Source: Nocardioides mangrovicus
GTDB lineage: Bacteria; Actinomycetota; Actinomycetes; Propionibacteriales; Nocardioidaceae
Direction of reading: 5' to 3'
Assembly (NCBI RefSeq): GCF_003674065.1
Contig: NZ_RDBE01000001.1
Location: 160,257 to 224,256, forward strand
DNA length: 64,000 nucleotides
In this document: positions 18,665-27,099 of the stretch, piece after piece
How the letters are laid out: every line of letters starts with the position of its first letter
Numbering within the stretch: the stretch's first letter is position 1
Position numbers and translations under genes: made by a program
The notes under the pieces: model-generated
Told to the model about the DNA's origin: nothing
Database searches by the model: none
Seen by the model: only the letters and a program-made list of their open reading frames with translations

Positions 18665-19810
18665 GTGACCGGACCGCTCGACGGGCTGCTGGTGGCCGAC
18701 TTCTCGCGCGTGCTGGCCGGGCCGTACGCCACCATGCTGCTGGCCGATCTCGGCGCCGACGTGATCAAGGTCGAGGGCCCCGGCGGTGACGACACCCGCC
18801 ACTGGACCCCGCCCGTGCGTGACGGCGTCGGCACCTACTTCCTGGGCATCAACCGCAACAAGCGCTCGGTCGTGCTCGACCTCAAGGACGCCGACGACCT
18901 GGTGCTGGCCCACGAGCTCTCCACCCGCGCCGACGTGTTCATCCAGAACTTCAAGCCCGGCGGCCTGGACCGCTACGGCCTGGGCTACGACGACGTCGCC
19001 CGCCGCAACCCGGCGAGCGTGTACTGCTCGATCAGCGGGTTCGGCGCGGACGGCGGTCGCTCGTTGCCCGGTTACGACATCTTGGTGCAGGCCTCGTCGG
19101 GGCTGATGAGCCTCACCGGGAGCCCCGACGGGCCGGCCTACCGCTCGGGCATCTCGGTCTTCGACGTGATGACCGGGCTGCAGTCGGTCATCGCGATCCT
19201 CGCCGCGCTGCGCCACCGCGACGCGACCGGCGAGGGTCAGCACGTCGAGACCAACCTGCTCTCCACGGCAATGTCGACCATGGTCAACCAGACCTCGGCC
19301 TACGTCGCGGGCGGAGTGGTGCCGCACCGCATGGGCAACGAGCACCTGAGCCTCTACCCCTACGAGCCGATGGCCACTGCCGATGGCGACCTCATCATCG
19401 CCGTCGGCAACGACACCCAGTTCCGGCGGCTGGTGACCTCGCTCGGCGCGCCCGACCTGGCCGACGACGAGCGCTTCGACACCGTCGCCCACCGCAACGA
19501 GTACCGCGGCGAGCTGCGGCCGATCCTGACCGACCTGCTCTCGGTGCACTCGGCGCAGGAGTGGTTCGACCTGCTGTCGGCCGACGGCATCGCCTGCGGC
19601 CCGATCAACGACGTCCGGGGCGGCGTCGAGCTCGCCGAGTCGCTGGGCCTGGACCCGGTGGCGATGGCCGGCGACGTGCCGACCGTGCGCAACCCCATCC
19701 GGTTCAGCGCCACGCCGCCGCGCTACGACCGTCCCCCGCCCGGCCTCGACGAGCACGGCGCCGAGATCCGGTCCTGGCTGGCGAAGAACCCCGAGGAGAA
19801 GCATGGCTGA
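18665..19810 (+). CDS. family III CoA-transferase (CaiB/BaiF)
   Basis: CoA-transferase of the CaiB/BaiF (formyl-CoA transferase) family, 381 aa. It moves CoA from a donor thioester to an organic acid. The N-terminal block LLVADFSRVLAGPYATMLLADLGADVIKVE is diagnostic. The catalytic Asp lies in RSGISVFDVMTG near residue 167. It starts with GTG at 18665 after an excellent AAGGAGG. It overlaps the citryl-CoA-lyase-like gene by 8 bp, which implies that the acyl-CoA it makes is cleaved by the next enzyme. The acid is unknown; citrate- or citramalate-like hydroxy acids are plausible given the partner. Confidence 0.92.
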   Translation: MTGPLDGLLVADFSRVLAGPYATMLLADLGADVIKVEGPGGDDTRHWTPPVRDGVGTYFLGINRNKRSVVLDLKDADDLVLAHELSTRADVFIQNFKPGGLDRYGLGYDDVARRNPASVYCSISGFGADGGRSLPGYDILVQASSGLMSLTGSPDGPAYRSGISVFDVMTGLQSVIAILAALRHRDATGEGQHVETNLLSTAMSTMVNQTSAYVAGGVVPHRMGNEHLSLYPYEPMATADGDLIIAVGNDTQFRRLVTSLGAPDLADDERFDTVAHRNEYRGELRPILTDLLSVHSAQEWFDLLSADGIACGPINDVRGGVELAESLGLDPVAMAGDVPTVRNPIRFSATPPRYDRPPPGLDEHGAEIRSWLAKNPEEKHG

Positions 19811-20594
19811 GCTGCCCGAGTTCCCCACGTCCCTGGGTACCTCCGAGGGCACCACCATCACCCTGCTGGGCCAGGACCTGGCCGCCGACCTGATGGGCGA
19901 GGTGACCTTCGGCGAGCTCGCCTACTGGCTGATCACCCTGCAGCGGCCCACGCCTCAGCAGGCCCGGCTCTTCGAGGCCGTGCTCCTCGGGCTGGCCGAC
20001 CACGGCTACACGCCGACCGCGATCGCCGCCCGTCTGACCTACCTCAGCGCCCCCGACTCCATCCAGGGGGCACTGGCGGCCGGGTTGCTCGGCGGCGGCT
20101 CGCGGTTCCTCGGCGTCACCGAGGACACCGGCCGCTTCCTCGCCGAGGTGCTCGACGGGCTCGACGAGCTGCCGGGCGACGACGCCGCCTGGGACGTCGT
20201 GGCCGAGGCCGCCGTCCGCCGGCAGCGCGAGGCCGGCCGGTTCGTCCCCGGCCTGGGCCACCCGGTGCACAAGGAGGGCGACCCGCGCACCCCGCGGCTG
20301 ATCCAGATCGCCCACGAGGAAGGGCTCTACGGCCCCCACCTGGCGCTGTTCGAGGCTGTCGGCCGCGTGCACCCAGGTGTCCTCGGCAAGACGCTCCCGC
20401 TCAACGGCGCCGGCGTCAGCGGCGCCGCGCTCGCCGACCTCGGCATTCCGCAGGAGCTCCTGCGCGGCACCGTGCTGCTGGCCCGCTGCGCCGGCCTGCT
20501 GGGCCACATCGCCGAGGAGATCCGCCGACCGGTGGCCAACGACGTCTACATGACGGTGGACCGCAACGCGGTCTACGTCGCGCCGGAGGACTGA
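19803..20594 (+). CDS. citryl-CoA lyase-like protein (citrate synthase fold)
   Basis: Citrate-synthase-fold protein of 263 aa, much shorter than citrate synthase (about 430 aa) and typical of citryl-CoA lyases and CcsB/Ccl-like proteins. The catalytic His lies in GLGHPVHKEGDPRTPRL near residue 154-170. GAGVSGAALADLGIPQELLRGT follows near 200 with the region carrying the catalytic Asp. It probably performs a retro-Claisen cleavage of a 3-hydroxyacyl-CoA to acetyl-CoA (or propionyl-CoA) plus a 2-oxoacid. The substrate would be supplied by the overlapping CoA-transferase gene. This could be the terminal step of the ring-cleavage pathway in place of an aldolase. That assignment is inference. Confidence 0.85.
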   Translation: MAELPEFPTSLGTSEGTTITLLGQDLAADLMGEVTFGELAYWLITLQRPTPQQARLFEAVLLGLADHGYTPTAIAARLTYLSAPDSIQGALAAGLLGGGSRFLGVTEDTGRFLAEVLDGLDELPGDDAAWDVVAEAAVRRQREAGRFVPGLGHPVHKEGDPRTPRLIQIAHEEGLYGPHLALFEAVGRVHPGVLGKTLPLNGAGVSGAALADLGIPQELLRGTVLLARCAGLLGHIAEEIRRPVANDVYMTVDRNAVYVAPED

Positions 20595-20604
20595 GCCGAG
20601 CCGC

Positions 20605-23322
20605 TCAGCGCCAGACCCGACGCACCACGCAGGTGACGTCGAAGGGGTCCAGGCCGCGGTGGGTGGCCAGCACGCCGGCGCCCTCGGGGGAGCCGGCGTA
20701 GACGGCCGGCCCGCCGCCCACCCAGTGGTCCCACGCCGCGGCGTAGGCGTCGGCGCGGTCGCGGGTGGTGGCGAGCACCGCGGGCACGGTGTGCCAGACC
20801 TCGCCGTCGGCCACGCGACCGGTCAGTGCGCCCAGCCCGCGCAGCAGGCCGCCGACGCCGCGCGGCGGCGAGGTGACGTCGCGGCGCACGACGTAGCGCG
20901 GACCCGACATGGGCGACACCGCCTCCTCCAGTGCCGCGGCGAACACCGCCGAGGTCTCGTCGTCGGTGTCGAGACGGAAGGTCTCCTCGCCGTCGGTGGT
21001 GACCTCGCCGTGCAGGTCGTCGGCGCCCGCGGCGCTGAGCCCGGCTCGCTGCAGGCCGTCGGCGATGCTGGCCGCGACCAGCCCGACCGTCACCGGGTGC
21101 CGGCTGGCGGCCAGCAGCCGCGAGCGACCCCAGCACGCGGCACCGAGCACGACGAGCACGGCGGCCGCGGCCAGCCACGCCGGTGGCAGCCCGAGCAGCA
21201 CGACGGCCACCACGAGCACTGCCAGCAGCGCCGCGGTCCAGGCCGGCCAGGCCTGGGGGCGGCGTCGGCTCGCCAGCGACCACGGCACCAGACCGGTGGC
21301 CGTCACGCGCGCGGCGGCGAGCGCCGACGACACGTGCGTCGGGTCGCGACGCACCCGCACCACACTCGCCGTGCGGTCCTCGTAGTGCTGGCCCACCTGC
21401 CAGTTCTCCCGAACCTCCTCGCGCCGCTCGGCGCGGACGAGCATGGCGGCGTCGATGGCGTCGAACTGCTCGGTGGGCGGGGGCGCGTCGTTGCCGAACC
21501 GGGCGTCGACCCCGGCCACGCCGTCGACGACGGTGCCCTTCTCGTCGACGGTGAAGTAGCCGCGGTGCTTGCGCACGTAGCGCTCCCAGTCGTTCGTGCC
21601 GGCGACGTGCCCCTCGTACACGCACACCGGCGACCAGATCAGCGCCGTCTTCTCGGGCCGGTCGGGGTCGGTCCGCAGCGCCCGGCCGCGGGTCTGCACT
21701 ACAGCGGTGGCGGTGGTGGCCGTGGTGAGGTCGACCAGGGTCGTGACGCAGGGGGCGTCCCAGCCCTCGCCCAGCAGCCCGCGGGTGCCCACCAGTGCCC
21801 GGGTGCCGCCCACCCGCAGGAAGTCGGTGGCGTGGGCCGTCCAGACCCGGCTGGTCCAGGGGCCGGTGAGCATCGGACCCTCGTCGGTGGTGTCGACGCG
21901 CAGCGCCACCGCGAGCGCGGTGTCGGTGGCCGCGACGTGCTCGCGCAGCGCCTCCAGCGTCTCGGCGGAGCCGGCCACCGTGCGGCCGGTGACCAGCAGG
22001 GGGGAGAGAGCGGCGGTGTCGGGGTCGGCCAGCAGCGTCTGGAGCACGCCGAGGGCCGAGCCGGCGGGGTCGGGCGCAGCCGACCCGTCGAGCCGGCGGC
22101 GGCTGGTGGCCGTCGCCCGTTCGTGGTCGCACACGACCAGCGCGCGCACGTCGTCGCCCAGGCTCGAGCGGTCGGCTCGCAGGATCGCGGCCACCGCCTG
22201 CTGCTTCGCGCTGGAGCGCGCGGTCACCCGGTCGACGGTGCTGCGACCGGAGCGGATGCCTCGCTTGGTCCACACCAGCCCGATCGCCGGCAGGGTCCGG
22301 CGCACCGCCTCGATCACGCGCTGGTCGTTCTCGTCGCCCTCCTCGGCCCGGGCCACCACCACGCCGAGCAGCCAGTCCTGCAGCAGCAGCCGCCAGTCCT
22401 CGGGGTCGAGCCGGCGCCGGTGACGCTCGCGCAGCACCGCACCCGCGGGCAGCGCCAGCAGGCCGTCGGCCACCATCCGCAGCGCGGCGTCGGTGAGCTC
22501 GGGCTCGCGGGCGGCCAGCTCCTCCCACGTGGTGCGCCGCTGCTCGACCGGGTCGACGAACCGCGCCGTCAGCCACTGCGGGAACGGTGTGCTGCCGAAG
22601 CCGGGGGCGAAGAGGTCGCTGGTCAGCTCGGCGAAGCGGGTGGCCTGCTCGGCCAGCCAGCGCGACTCGTCGGCCGTCGGTGTGGTCAGCCAGGCCAGCT
22701 CGGCGTACGGCGCGAGGATGCCCTCCCTCACCAGCGCCGGGATCCGCGCCTCGTAGAGCACCGGGCCGAAGAGCGTGTCGATCAGCTCGGCCTCGCGCCG
22801 CGTCATCGCGGTGGGCGGGGTGGCGGTCAGGCCGAGCACCACCGCGTCGGGCAGCGAGTCCAGCACCTCGCGCAGCAGCTCGCCCCACACCTCGAGCAGG
22901 TGGTGGCACTCGTCGAGCACCAACGTGAGCGGCCCGGCCTCGCGCATGCGCTCCACCAGGGCGGCGCCGTTGGCGTGCAGCCGTCCCAGCTGCGAGCCGG
23001 CGACCTCCTCCTCGTCGTCCTCGAAGACCGCAAGCGACTGGTAGGTCAGCGAGGTGAAGCCCGCGTCGAGACCGCGGTCGGTGCCGGCGGGCTCACCGCC
23101 GTAGGCGTCCCAGGTGCGGGCCCACTGCATCTGGATGGCGGCGTTGGGGGAGAGGACCACCGTCGTGCGACCGAGCTCGTGGGCGACCTCGGTGCCGACC
23201 AGCGTCTTGCCGGAGCCGGGCGGCATGGTGACCCACCAGCGCGACGCCCCGGCCTCCCGCGCGCGGTCGAGCGCCGCCAGCGCCTCCTGCTGGTGCCGCC
23301 GTAACGGGTGCGGGCACGGCAT
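20605..23322 (-). CDS. SF2 DEAD/DEAH-type helicase with C-terminal membrane hairpin
   Basis: Superfamily 2 helicase-like protein, 905 aa. Walker A MPPGSGKT is near residue 33, a DECH box (VLDECHHLLEVW) near 135, motif III LTATPP near 160 and motif VI QTRGRALR near 544. The C-terminal half is unusual. About residues 690-731 are two adjacent hydrophobic stretches (AALLAVLVVAVVLLGL and AWLAAAAVLVVLGAACW) forming a likely membrane hairpin, followed by a roughly 170-residue cytosolic tail without recognised motifs. Such tethering is atypical for a helicase. It starts 7 bp after the stop of the yajQ-like gene, so the two are probably co-transcribed. Nucleic acid substrate and role (repair, defence, RNA) are unknown. 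Confidence 0.85.
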   Translation of the reverse strand: MPCPHPLRRHQQEALAALDRAREAGASRWWVTMPPGSGKTLVGTEVAHELGRTTVVLSPNAAIQMQWARTWDAYGGEPAGTDRGLDAGFTSLTYQSLAVFEDDEEEVAGSQLGRLHANGAALVERMREAGPLTLVLDECHHLLEVWGELLREVLDSLPDAVVLGLTATPPTAMTRREAELIDTLFGPVLYEARIPALVREGILAPYAELAWLTTPTADESRWLAEQATRFAELTSDLFAPGFGSTPFPQWLTARFVDPVEQRRTTWEELAAREPELTDAALRMVADGLLALPAGAVLRERHRRRLDPEDWRLLLQDWLLGVVVARAEEGDENDQRVIEAVRRTLPAIGLVWTKRGIRSGRSTVDRVTARSSAKQQAVAAILRADRSSLGDDVRALVVCDHERATATSRRRLDGSAAPDPAGSALGVLQTLLADPDTAALSPLLVTGRTVAGSAETLEALREHVAATDTALAVALRVDTTDEGPMLTGPWTSRVWTAHATDFLRVGGTRALVGTRGLLGEGWDAPCVTTLVDLTTATTATAVVQTRGRALRTDPDRPEKTALIWSPVCVYEGHVAGTNDWERYVRKHRGYFTVDEKGTVVDGVAGVDARFGNDAPPPTEQFDAIDAAMLVRAERREEVRENWQVGQHYEDRTASVVRVRRDPTHVSSALAAARVTATGLVPWSLASRRRPQAWPAWTAALLAVLVVAVVLLGLPPAWLAAAAVLVVLGAACWGRSRLLAASRHPVTVGLVAASIADGLQRAGLSAAGADDLHGEVTTDGEETFRLDTDDETSAVFAAALEEAVSPMSGPRYVVRRDVTSPPRGVGGLLRGLGALTGRVADGEVWHTVPAVLATTRDRADAYAAAWDHWVGGGPAVYAGSPEGAGVLATHRGLDPFDVTCVVRRVWR

Positions 23323-23329
23323 CCGGGGC

Positions 23330-23821
23330 TCAGCGGTAGTTGGTGAACTGCACCGCGAAGTCGTAGTCCTGGGCCTTGACCAGGGCGATGACGGCCTGCA
23401 GGTCGTCGCGCTTCTTGCTGCTCACGCGCAGCTCGTCGCCCTGCACCTGCGCCTTGACGCCCTTGGGCCCCTCGTCGCGGATCAGCTTGCCGATCTTCTT
23501 CGCGTCCTCGGAGGTGATGCCCTCCTTCAGCGCCACGCTGATCTTGGAGACCTGGCCGGACTGGCGCGGCTCGCCGGCGTCGAGCACCTTCAGCGACACG
23601 TCGCGCTTGACCAGCTTCTCCTTGAAGACGTCGAGCACCGCGGTGGCGCGGTCATCGGCGTTGGCCTCGATCTCGACGCCCTTCTCACCCGACCAGGAGA
23701 TCGAGGCGCCGGTGCCCTTGAAGTCGTAGCGCTGCGCGATCTCGCGGGAGGTCTGCGAGAGCGCGTTGTCGACCTCCTGGTGGTCGAGCTTGCTGACGAT
23801 GTCGAACGACGAGTCCGCCAC
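23330..23821 (-). CDS. yajQ: YajQ-family nucleotide-binding protein
   Basis: YajQ/DUF520-family protein of 163 aa, the usual length. It has two RNP-like ferredoxin folds. The N-terminal [20 protein letters not shown], the RYDFKGT motif near residue 32 and the final [12 protein letters not shown] are family signatures. Xanthomonas and Pseudomonas members bind cyclic di-GMP; whether the actinobacterial ones do is not settled. The GTG start at 23821 follows a GAAGGAG Shine-Dalgarno. It is the promoter-proximal gene of a pair with the membrane-hairpin helicase and diverges from tRNA-Tyr. Confidence 0.95.
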   Translation of the reverse strand: MADSSFDIVSKLDHQEVDNALSQTSREIAQRYDFKGTGASISWSGEKGVEIEANADDRATAVLDVFKEKLVKRDVSLKVLDAGEPRQSGQVSKISVALKEGITSEDAKKIGKLIRDEGPKGVKAQVQGDELRVSSKKRDDLQAVIALVKAQDYDFAVQFTNYR

Positions 23822-23913
23822 GGTGGGTGGCTCCTTCACGATTTCTTCGGCTGAGTCGCGCTGCGCTATCCTCGGCTGCGCTGCGTGGGTCAGACTACGC
23901 GGCCAGCGAACCC

Positions 23914-23995
23914 GGCAGGTTGCCCGAGCGGCCAATGGGAGCGGACTGTAAATCCGTCGGCTTTGCCTTCGAAGGTTCGAATCCTTCACCTGCCA
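23914..23995 (+). tRNA. tRNA-Tyr (GTA)
   Basis: The acceptor arms GGCAGGT and ACCTGCC pair fully with discriminator A. The anticodon loop holds GTA at 23948-23950 between GCGGA and TCCGT. The 82-nt length and extra stem show the long variable arm of bacterial class II tRNA-Tyr. CCA is not encoded. A strong hairpin terminator follows. Confidence 0.97.
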
Positions 23996-24007
23996 CGTTC
24001 GACGTGA

Positions 24008-24038
24008 GGGGCTCCGAGCGATGCGCTCGGAGCCCCTT
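24008..24038 (+). terminator. terminator after tRNA-Tyr
   Basis: Perfect 13-bp GC-rich stem (GGGGCTCCGAGCG / CGCTCGGAGCCCC) with an ATG triloop, 13 bp after the tRNA, followed by TT. It is a typical actinobacterial L-shaped terminator without a long U tract. Confidence 0.9.
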
Positions 24039-24118
24039 CGTGCGTCTGCTGTCACGACGGCGAGAAGTTGTCGTGACGCAGCCGTGTCGGCGCTGCGCCA
24101 TGTCCTAGCGTGCAGCGG

Positions 24119-25090
24119 GTGAGCACCCCGGACATCCCGCTGATCGACCTCTCGCTGTGGCGCGACGGGCACGACGCCGACCGCGCCGCCATCGCCGCCC
24201 GGCTCGACCGGGCGATGCAGGACTCGGGCTTCTTCCTCGTCGAGCACCACGGCATCCCCGTCGAGCTGCTGGCCGACCTGCGTACGGCGGCGCGCGCCTT
24301 CTTCGCGCTGCCGGCCGAGCAGAAGGAGCACTACCGCACGCACGTCGGCGGCCGTGGCTGGCTGGCGCGGGGTTCGGAGGCCAACGCCTTCTACGGCGAG
24401 GTGGCCGACACCGCGAAGGCCGACCTCAAGGAGAGCCTCACCTTCGGCCGCGAGCTGGTCACCGGCGACGCCGCCCTCGACGCGGAGTGGTTCGTGCCCA
24501 ACCGCTGGCCCGACGTACCCGGTCTCGAGGAGCTCGGCCGGCGCTGGATGGACCTGGCGCACGGCCTCTACGACGACCTGCTGCGGATGCTGGCCACCGC
24601 CCTCGGTCTGGAGGAGTCCTACTTCTACGACCGCACCCGGCTCTCGCCGCACACCTTCAACCTCAACCGCTACCCACCGCTGAGCGAGGTCGGCGCCGCC
24701 CAGCACGGGCAGTTCCGGGTGGCTCCGCACACCGACTGGGGCATGCTCACCGTCCTGGACCGCCAGCCCGGGTACGGCGGCCTGCAGGTGCAGACCCCCG
24801 ACGGTGAGTGGGCCGACGCCCCCTACGTCGAGGGCGCGCTGACGGTGAACATCGCCGACATCTTGGCCCGCTGGACCGCGGACCGGTGGCGCTCGACCCG
24901 GCACCGCGTCCTGCCGCCCAGCGACCGGGCGCCGGGGGAGGAGCTGATCAGCGTCATTCTCTTCTTCGAGGCCGACATGGACCAGCTGATCGCGCCGCTG
25001 CCGCCCCCGGTCGGCGGCTCCGCGGAGTACGAGCCGGTCGTCGCGGCCGACTACCTGGCCGAGCGCACCCGGGCCGCCGCGGTGGGCTGA
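24119..25090 (+). CDS. isopenicillin N synthase-family 2OG-Fe(II) oxygenase
   Basis: Non-haem Fe(II) dioxygenase (323 aa) of the isopenicillin-N-synthase/2OG family. An N-terminal DIOX_N domain ([22 protein letters not shown]) precedes the jelly-roll core. HTDWG near residue 204 supplies His and Asp, and STRHRV near 262 the distal His. The 2OG-clamping Arg expected in an RxS motif after the distal His seems replaced by Leu (ELISVILFF), which hints at a different co-substrate mode. The GTG at 24119 is preferred because TAGCGT lies 7 bases upstream (leaderless pattern); GTG 24110 is the alternative. The substrate is unknown. Confidence 0.85.
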   Translation: MSTPDIPLIDLSLWRDGHDADRAAIAARLDRAMQDSGFFLVEHHGIPVELLADLRTAARAFFALPAEQKEHYRTHVGGRGWLARGSEANAFYGEVADTAKADLKESLTFGRELVTGDAALDAEWFVPNRWPDVPGLEELGRRWMDLAHGLYDDLLRMLATALGLEESYFYDRTRLSPHTFNLNRYPPLSEVGAAQHGQFRVAPHTDWGMLTVLDRQPGYGGLQVQTPDGEWADAPYVEGALTVNIADILARWTADRWRSTRHRVLPPSDRAPGEELISVILFFEADMDQLIAPLPPPVGGSAEYEPVVAADYLAERTRAAAVG

Positions 25091-25099
25091 GCCACATTT

Positions 25100-25128
25100 G
25101 ATTGTGCACAACCAGGTTGTGCGCAATC
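25100..25128. promoter_or_regulatory. OhrR operator
   Basis: Inverted repeat GATTGTGCACAAC - CAG - GTTGTGCGCAATC with one mismatched pair, lying 8 bp before the ohrR start. Its TTGTGCACAA-type core is that of known MarR/OhrR boxes. It probably mediates peroxide-responsive autoregulation of ohrR-ohr. Confidence 0.75.
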
Positions 25129-25136
25129 ATTTAAGC

Positions 25137-25592
25137 ATGCCCATCACCGACGAGATGGTCTGCTTCTCGCTCTACGCCGCCACCCGCGCGACCACCCAGG
25201 CCTACCGGGCGCTGCTGGAGCCCTGGGGGCTGACCTATCCCCAGTACCTCGTGCTGGTGCAGCTGTGGGTCGAGGGCGACCAGAGCGTCACCACGCTGGG
25301 CGACCGGCTGCAGCTGGACTCCGGCACCCTCTCGCCGCTGCTGCGACGGATGGAGCAGGCGGGGTGGGTGGAGAAGCAGCGCCGCTCGCCCGACGAGCGG
25401 ATCGTCACCGTGACCACCACCGAGCGCGGCGAGGAGCTGCGCGCCGAGCTCGCCCATATCCCGCAGCGGATCGCCGCCGGCACCGGGCTCTCCGGGCAGG
25501 AGGCCGCGCGCGAGCTCATCGAGACCCTGCAGCGCCTCACCGAGACCATGCACCGCGTCGCTTCGGACGCGGGCACCACCAGGAAGGAATGA
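25137..25592 (+). CDS. ohrR: OhrR-type MarR-family peroxide sensor
   Basis: MarR-family repressor (151 aa) of the OhrR class, which senses organic hydroperoxides through an N-terminal cysteine. Here the Cys is residue 9, in DEMVCFSLYAATRA, with the Tyr partners in the expected region. The winged helix covers about residues 45-105 (LGDRLQLDSGTLSPLLRRMEQAGWVEKQRRSPDERIV). The ATG at 25137 is chosen over an upstream frame start at 25098, which would lie inside the operator. No Shine-Dalgarno is visible, so a leaderless mRNA is possible. ohr follows 5 bp downstream. Confidence 0.93.
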   Translation: MPITDEMVCFSLYAATRATTQAYRALLEPWGLTYPQYLVLVQLWVEGDQSVTTLGDRLQLDSGTLSPLLRRMEQAGWVEKQRRSPDERIVTVTTTERGEELRAELAHIPQRIAAGTGLSGQEAARELIETLQRLTETMHRVASDAGTTRKE

Positions 25593-25597
25593 CCAGC

Positions 25598-26032
25598 ATG
25601 TCCACCACCAGCCCCGCCGAGGTCCTCTACACCGCCGAGGCGCTCTCCACCGGCGCCGGCCGCAACGGCCGCGTCGCCACCAGCTCGTTCGCCCTCGACC
25701 TCGCCGTCCCCACCGCGATGGGCGGATCGGGCGAGGGCACCAACCCCGAGCAGCTCTTCGCCGCGGGCTACGCCGCCTGCTTCCACTCCGCGCTGCAGGG
25801 CATCGCGCGCCGCGAGAAGGTCGACGTCGAGGGATCCTCGGTGGGCGGCCGGGTGCAGATCGGCCCCAACGGCGAGGGCGGATACCAGCTCGCCGTGGAG
25901 CTCGAGGTCGTCATCCCCGGCCTCGACCACGACCAGGCGCAGGCGCTCGCCGACGCCGCCCACCAGGTCTGCCCCTACTCCAACGCGACCCGCGGCAACA
26001 TCGACGTCGCCATCACCGTCAGCGACGACTGA
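25598..26032 (+). CDS. ohr: organic hydroperoxide resistance protein Ohr
   Basis: Ohr thiol peroxidase (144 aa), which reduces fatty-acid and other organic hydroperoxides. Both catalytic cysteines are present: YAACFHSAL near residue 62 and VCPYSNATRGN near 127. The N-terminal LYTAEALSTGAGRNGRV is a family signature. The AGGAAGGA Shine-Dalgarno (25581-25588) fits the ATG at 25598 better than the one at 25589. It is co-transcribed with ohrR. Confidence 0.96.
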   Translation: MSTTSPAEVLYTAEALSTGAGRNGRVATSSFALDLAVPTAMGGSGEGTNPEQLFAAGYAACFHSALQGIARREKVDVEGSSVGGRVQIGPNGEGGYQLAVELEVVIPGLDHDQAQALADAAHQVCPYSNATRGNIDVAITVSDD

Positions 26033-26097
26033 CCGCGTCCAGCTTCAGCACCCTTCCCGCCACCAGCCCGCCCCGCAGTCCCAGGAGGAACCGCCCC

Positions 26098-27075
26098 ATG
26101 CGTGCCGTCGTGCACCACACCTTCGCCGAGCCCGAGACCGTCCTCGTGGTCGAGCAGCGCCCGATGCCCGAGCCGGGTGAGGGCGAGGTTCGCATCCGCA
26201 CGGTGCTCTCGCCCATCCACCAGCACGACCTGTGGACCGTCCGCGGCACCTACGGCTTCAAGCCGGAGCTGCCCGCGGCGTCCGGCACAGAGGCCCTGGG
26301 GGTGGTCGACACGCTCGGCCCCGGCGTCGAGGGTCTCGAGGTCGGCCAGCGGGTGGTCTCCAGCGCGACCTTCGGGGTGTGGGCGGAGTACGTCATCGCG
26401 CCGGCGGCCGGGTTGCTGCCGGTGCCCGACGGCGTACCGGACGAGGCGGCGGCCCAGCTGGTGGCGATGCCGTTCAGCGCCATCAGCCTGCTGCACTCCC
26501 TGGACCTGCCGGCTGGATCCTGGCTGGTGCAGAACGCCGCCAACGGCGCGGTCGGGCGCATCGTCGCCCAGCTGGCCGCGGCGCGCGGGCTGCACGTGGT
26601 GGGCCTGGTGCGCCGCTCCGCCGCCGTGGCCGAGCTGGCCGAGCAGGGCATCGAGGGCATCGTCGCCACCGACGCCGAGGACTGGCGCGAGCAGGTCGCT
26701 GCGCTGACCGGCGGCGCGCCCCTGGTGGCCGGAGTCGACTCGCTGGGCGGTCGCGCCTCGGGCGAGGTGCTCTCGGTGCTGGCCGACGACGCCACGCTGG
26801 TGGCCTTCGGCGCGATGAACTCGCCGGTCATGGAGATCGGGTCCGGCGACCTGATCTTCAAGCAGGCCACGGTGAAGGGCTTCTGGGGAGCCCGGGTCAG
26901 CCGCGAGCTGGAGCCGGCCGTCCGTGCGGCGCTGCTGCGCGAGCTGGTCGAGCGGGTCGCCGCCGGCGAGCTCACGCTGCCGGTCGCTGCCGTCCACCCC
27001 TTCGAGGAGGTGGCCGACGCGGTGCGCGCCACCCAGCAGCCCGGTCGCGTGGGCAAGGTCCTGCTGCGGCCCTAG
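26098..27075 (+). CDS. zinc-independent MDR-family quinone oxidoreductase-like protein
   Basis: Medium-chain dehydrogenase/reductase (325 aa). The GroES-like N-terminal domain (about residues 1-125) has no structural-zinc cysteine cluster, and the NADPH-binding Rossmann domain carries NAANGAVGRIVAQLAAARG near 150. This fits quinone reductases or trans-2-enoyl-CoA reductase (ETR)-like proteins more than alcohol dehydrogenases. An AGGAGGAA Shine-Dalgarno stands before the ATG. It follows ohr by 65 bp and may belong to the same redox-stress unit. The substrate is unknown. Confidence 0.85.
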   Translation: MRAVVHHTFAEPETVLVVEQRPMPEPGEGEVRIRTVLSPIHQHDLWTVRGTYGFKPELPAASGTEALGVVDTLGPGVEGLEVGQRVVSSATFGVWAEYVIAPAAGLLPVPDGVPDEAAAQLVAMPFSAISLLHSLDLPAGSWLVQNAANGAVGRIVAQLAAARGLHVVGLVRRSAAVAELAEQGIEGIVATDAEDWREQVAALTGGAPLVAGVDSLGGRASGEVLSVLADDATLVAFGAMNSPVMEIGSGDLIFKQATVKGFWGARVSRELEPAVRAALLRELVERVAAGELTLPVAAVHPFEEVADAVRATQQPGRVGKVLLRP

Positions 27076-27099
27076 GTTCGCTCCGCGGTGGTCGACGGC

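Noticed and set aside
24008-24036. Palindrome after tRNA-Tyr as an integration (att) site
   Set aside because: It is a compact 13-bp hairpin in terminator position. No integrase gene or duplicated tRNA 3' end is found in the window.
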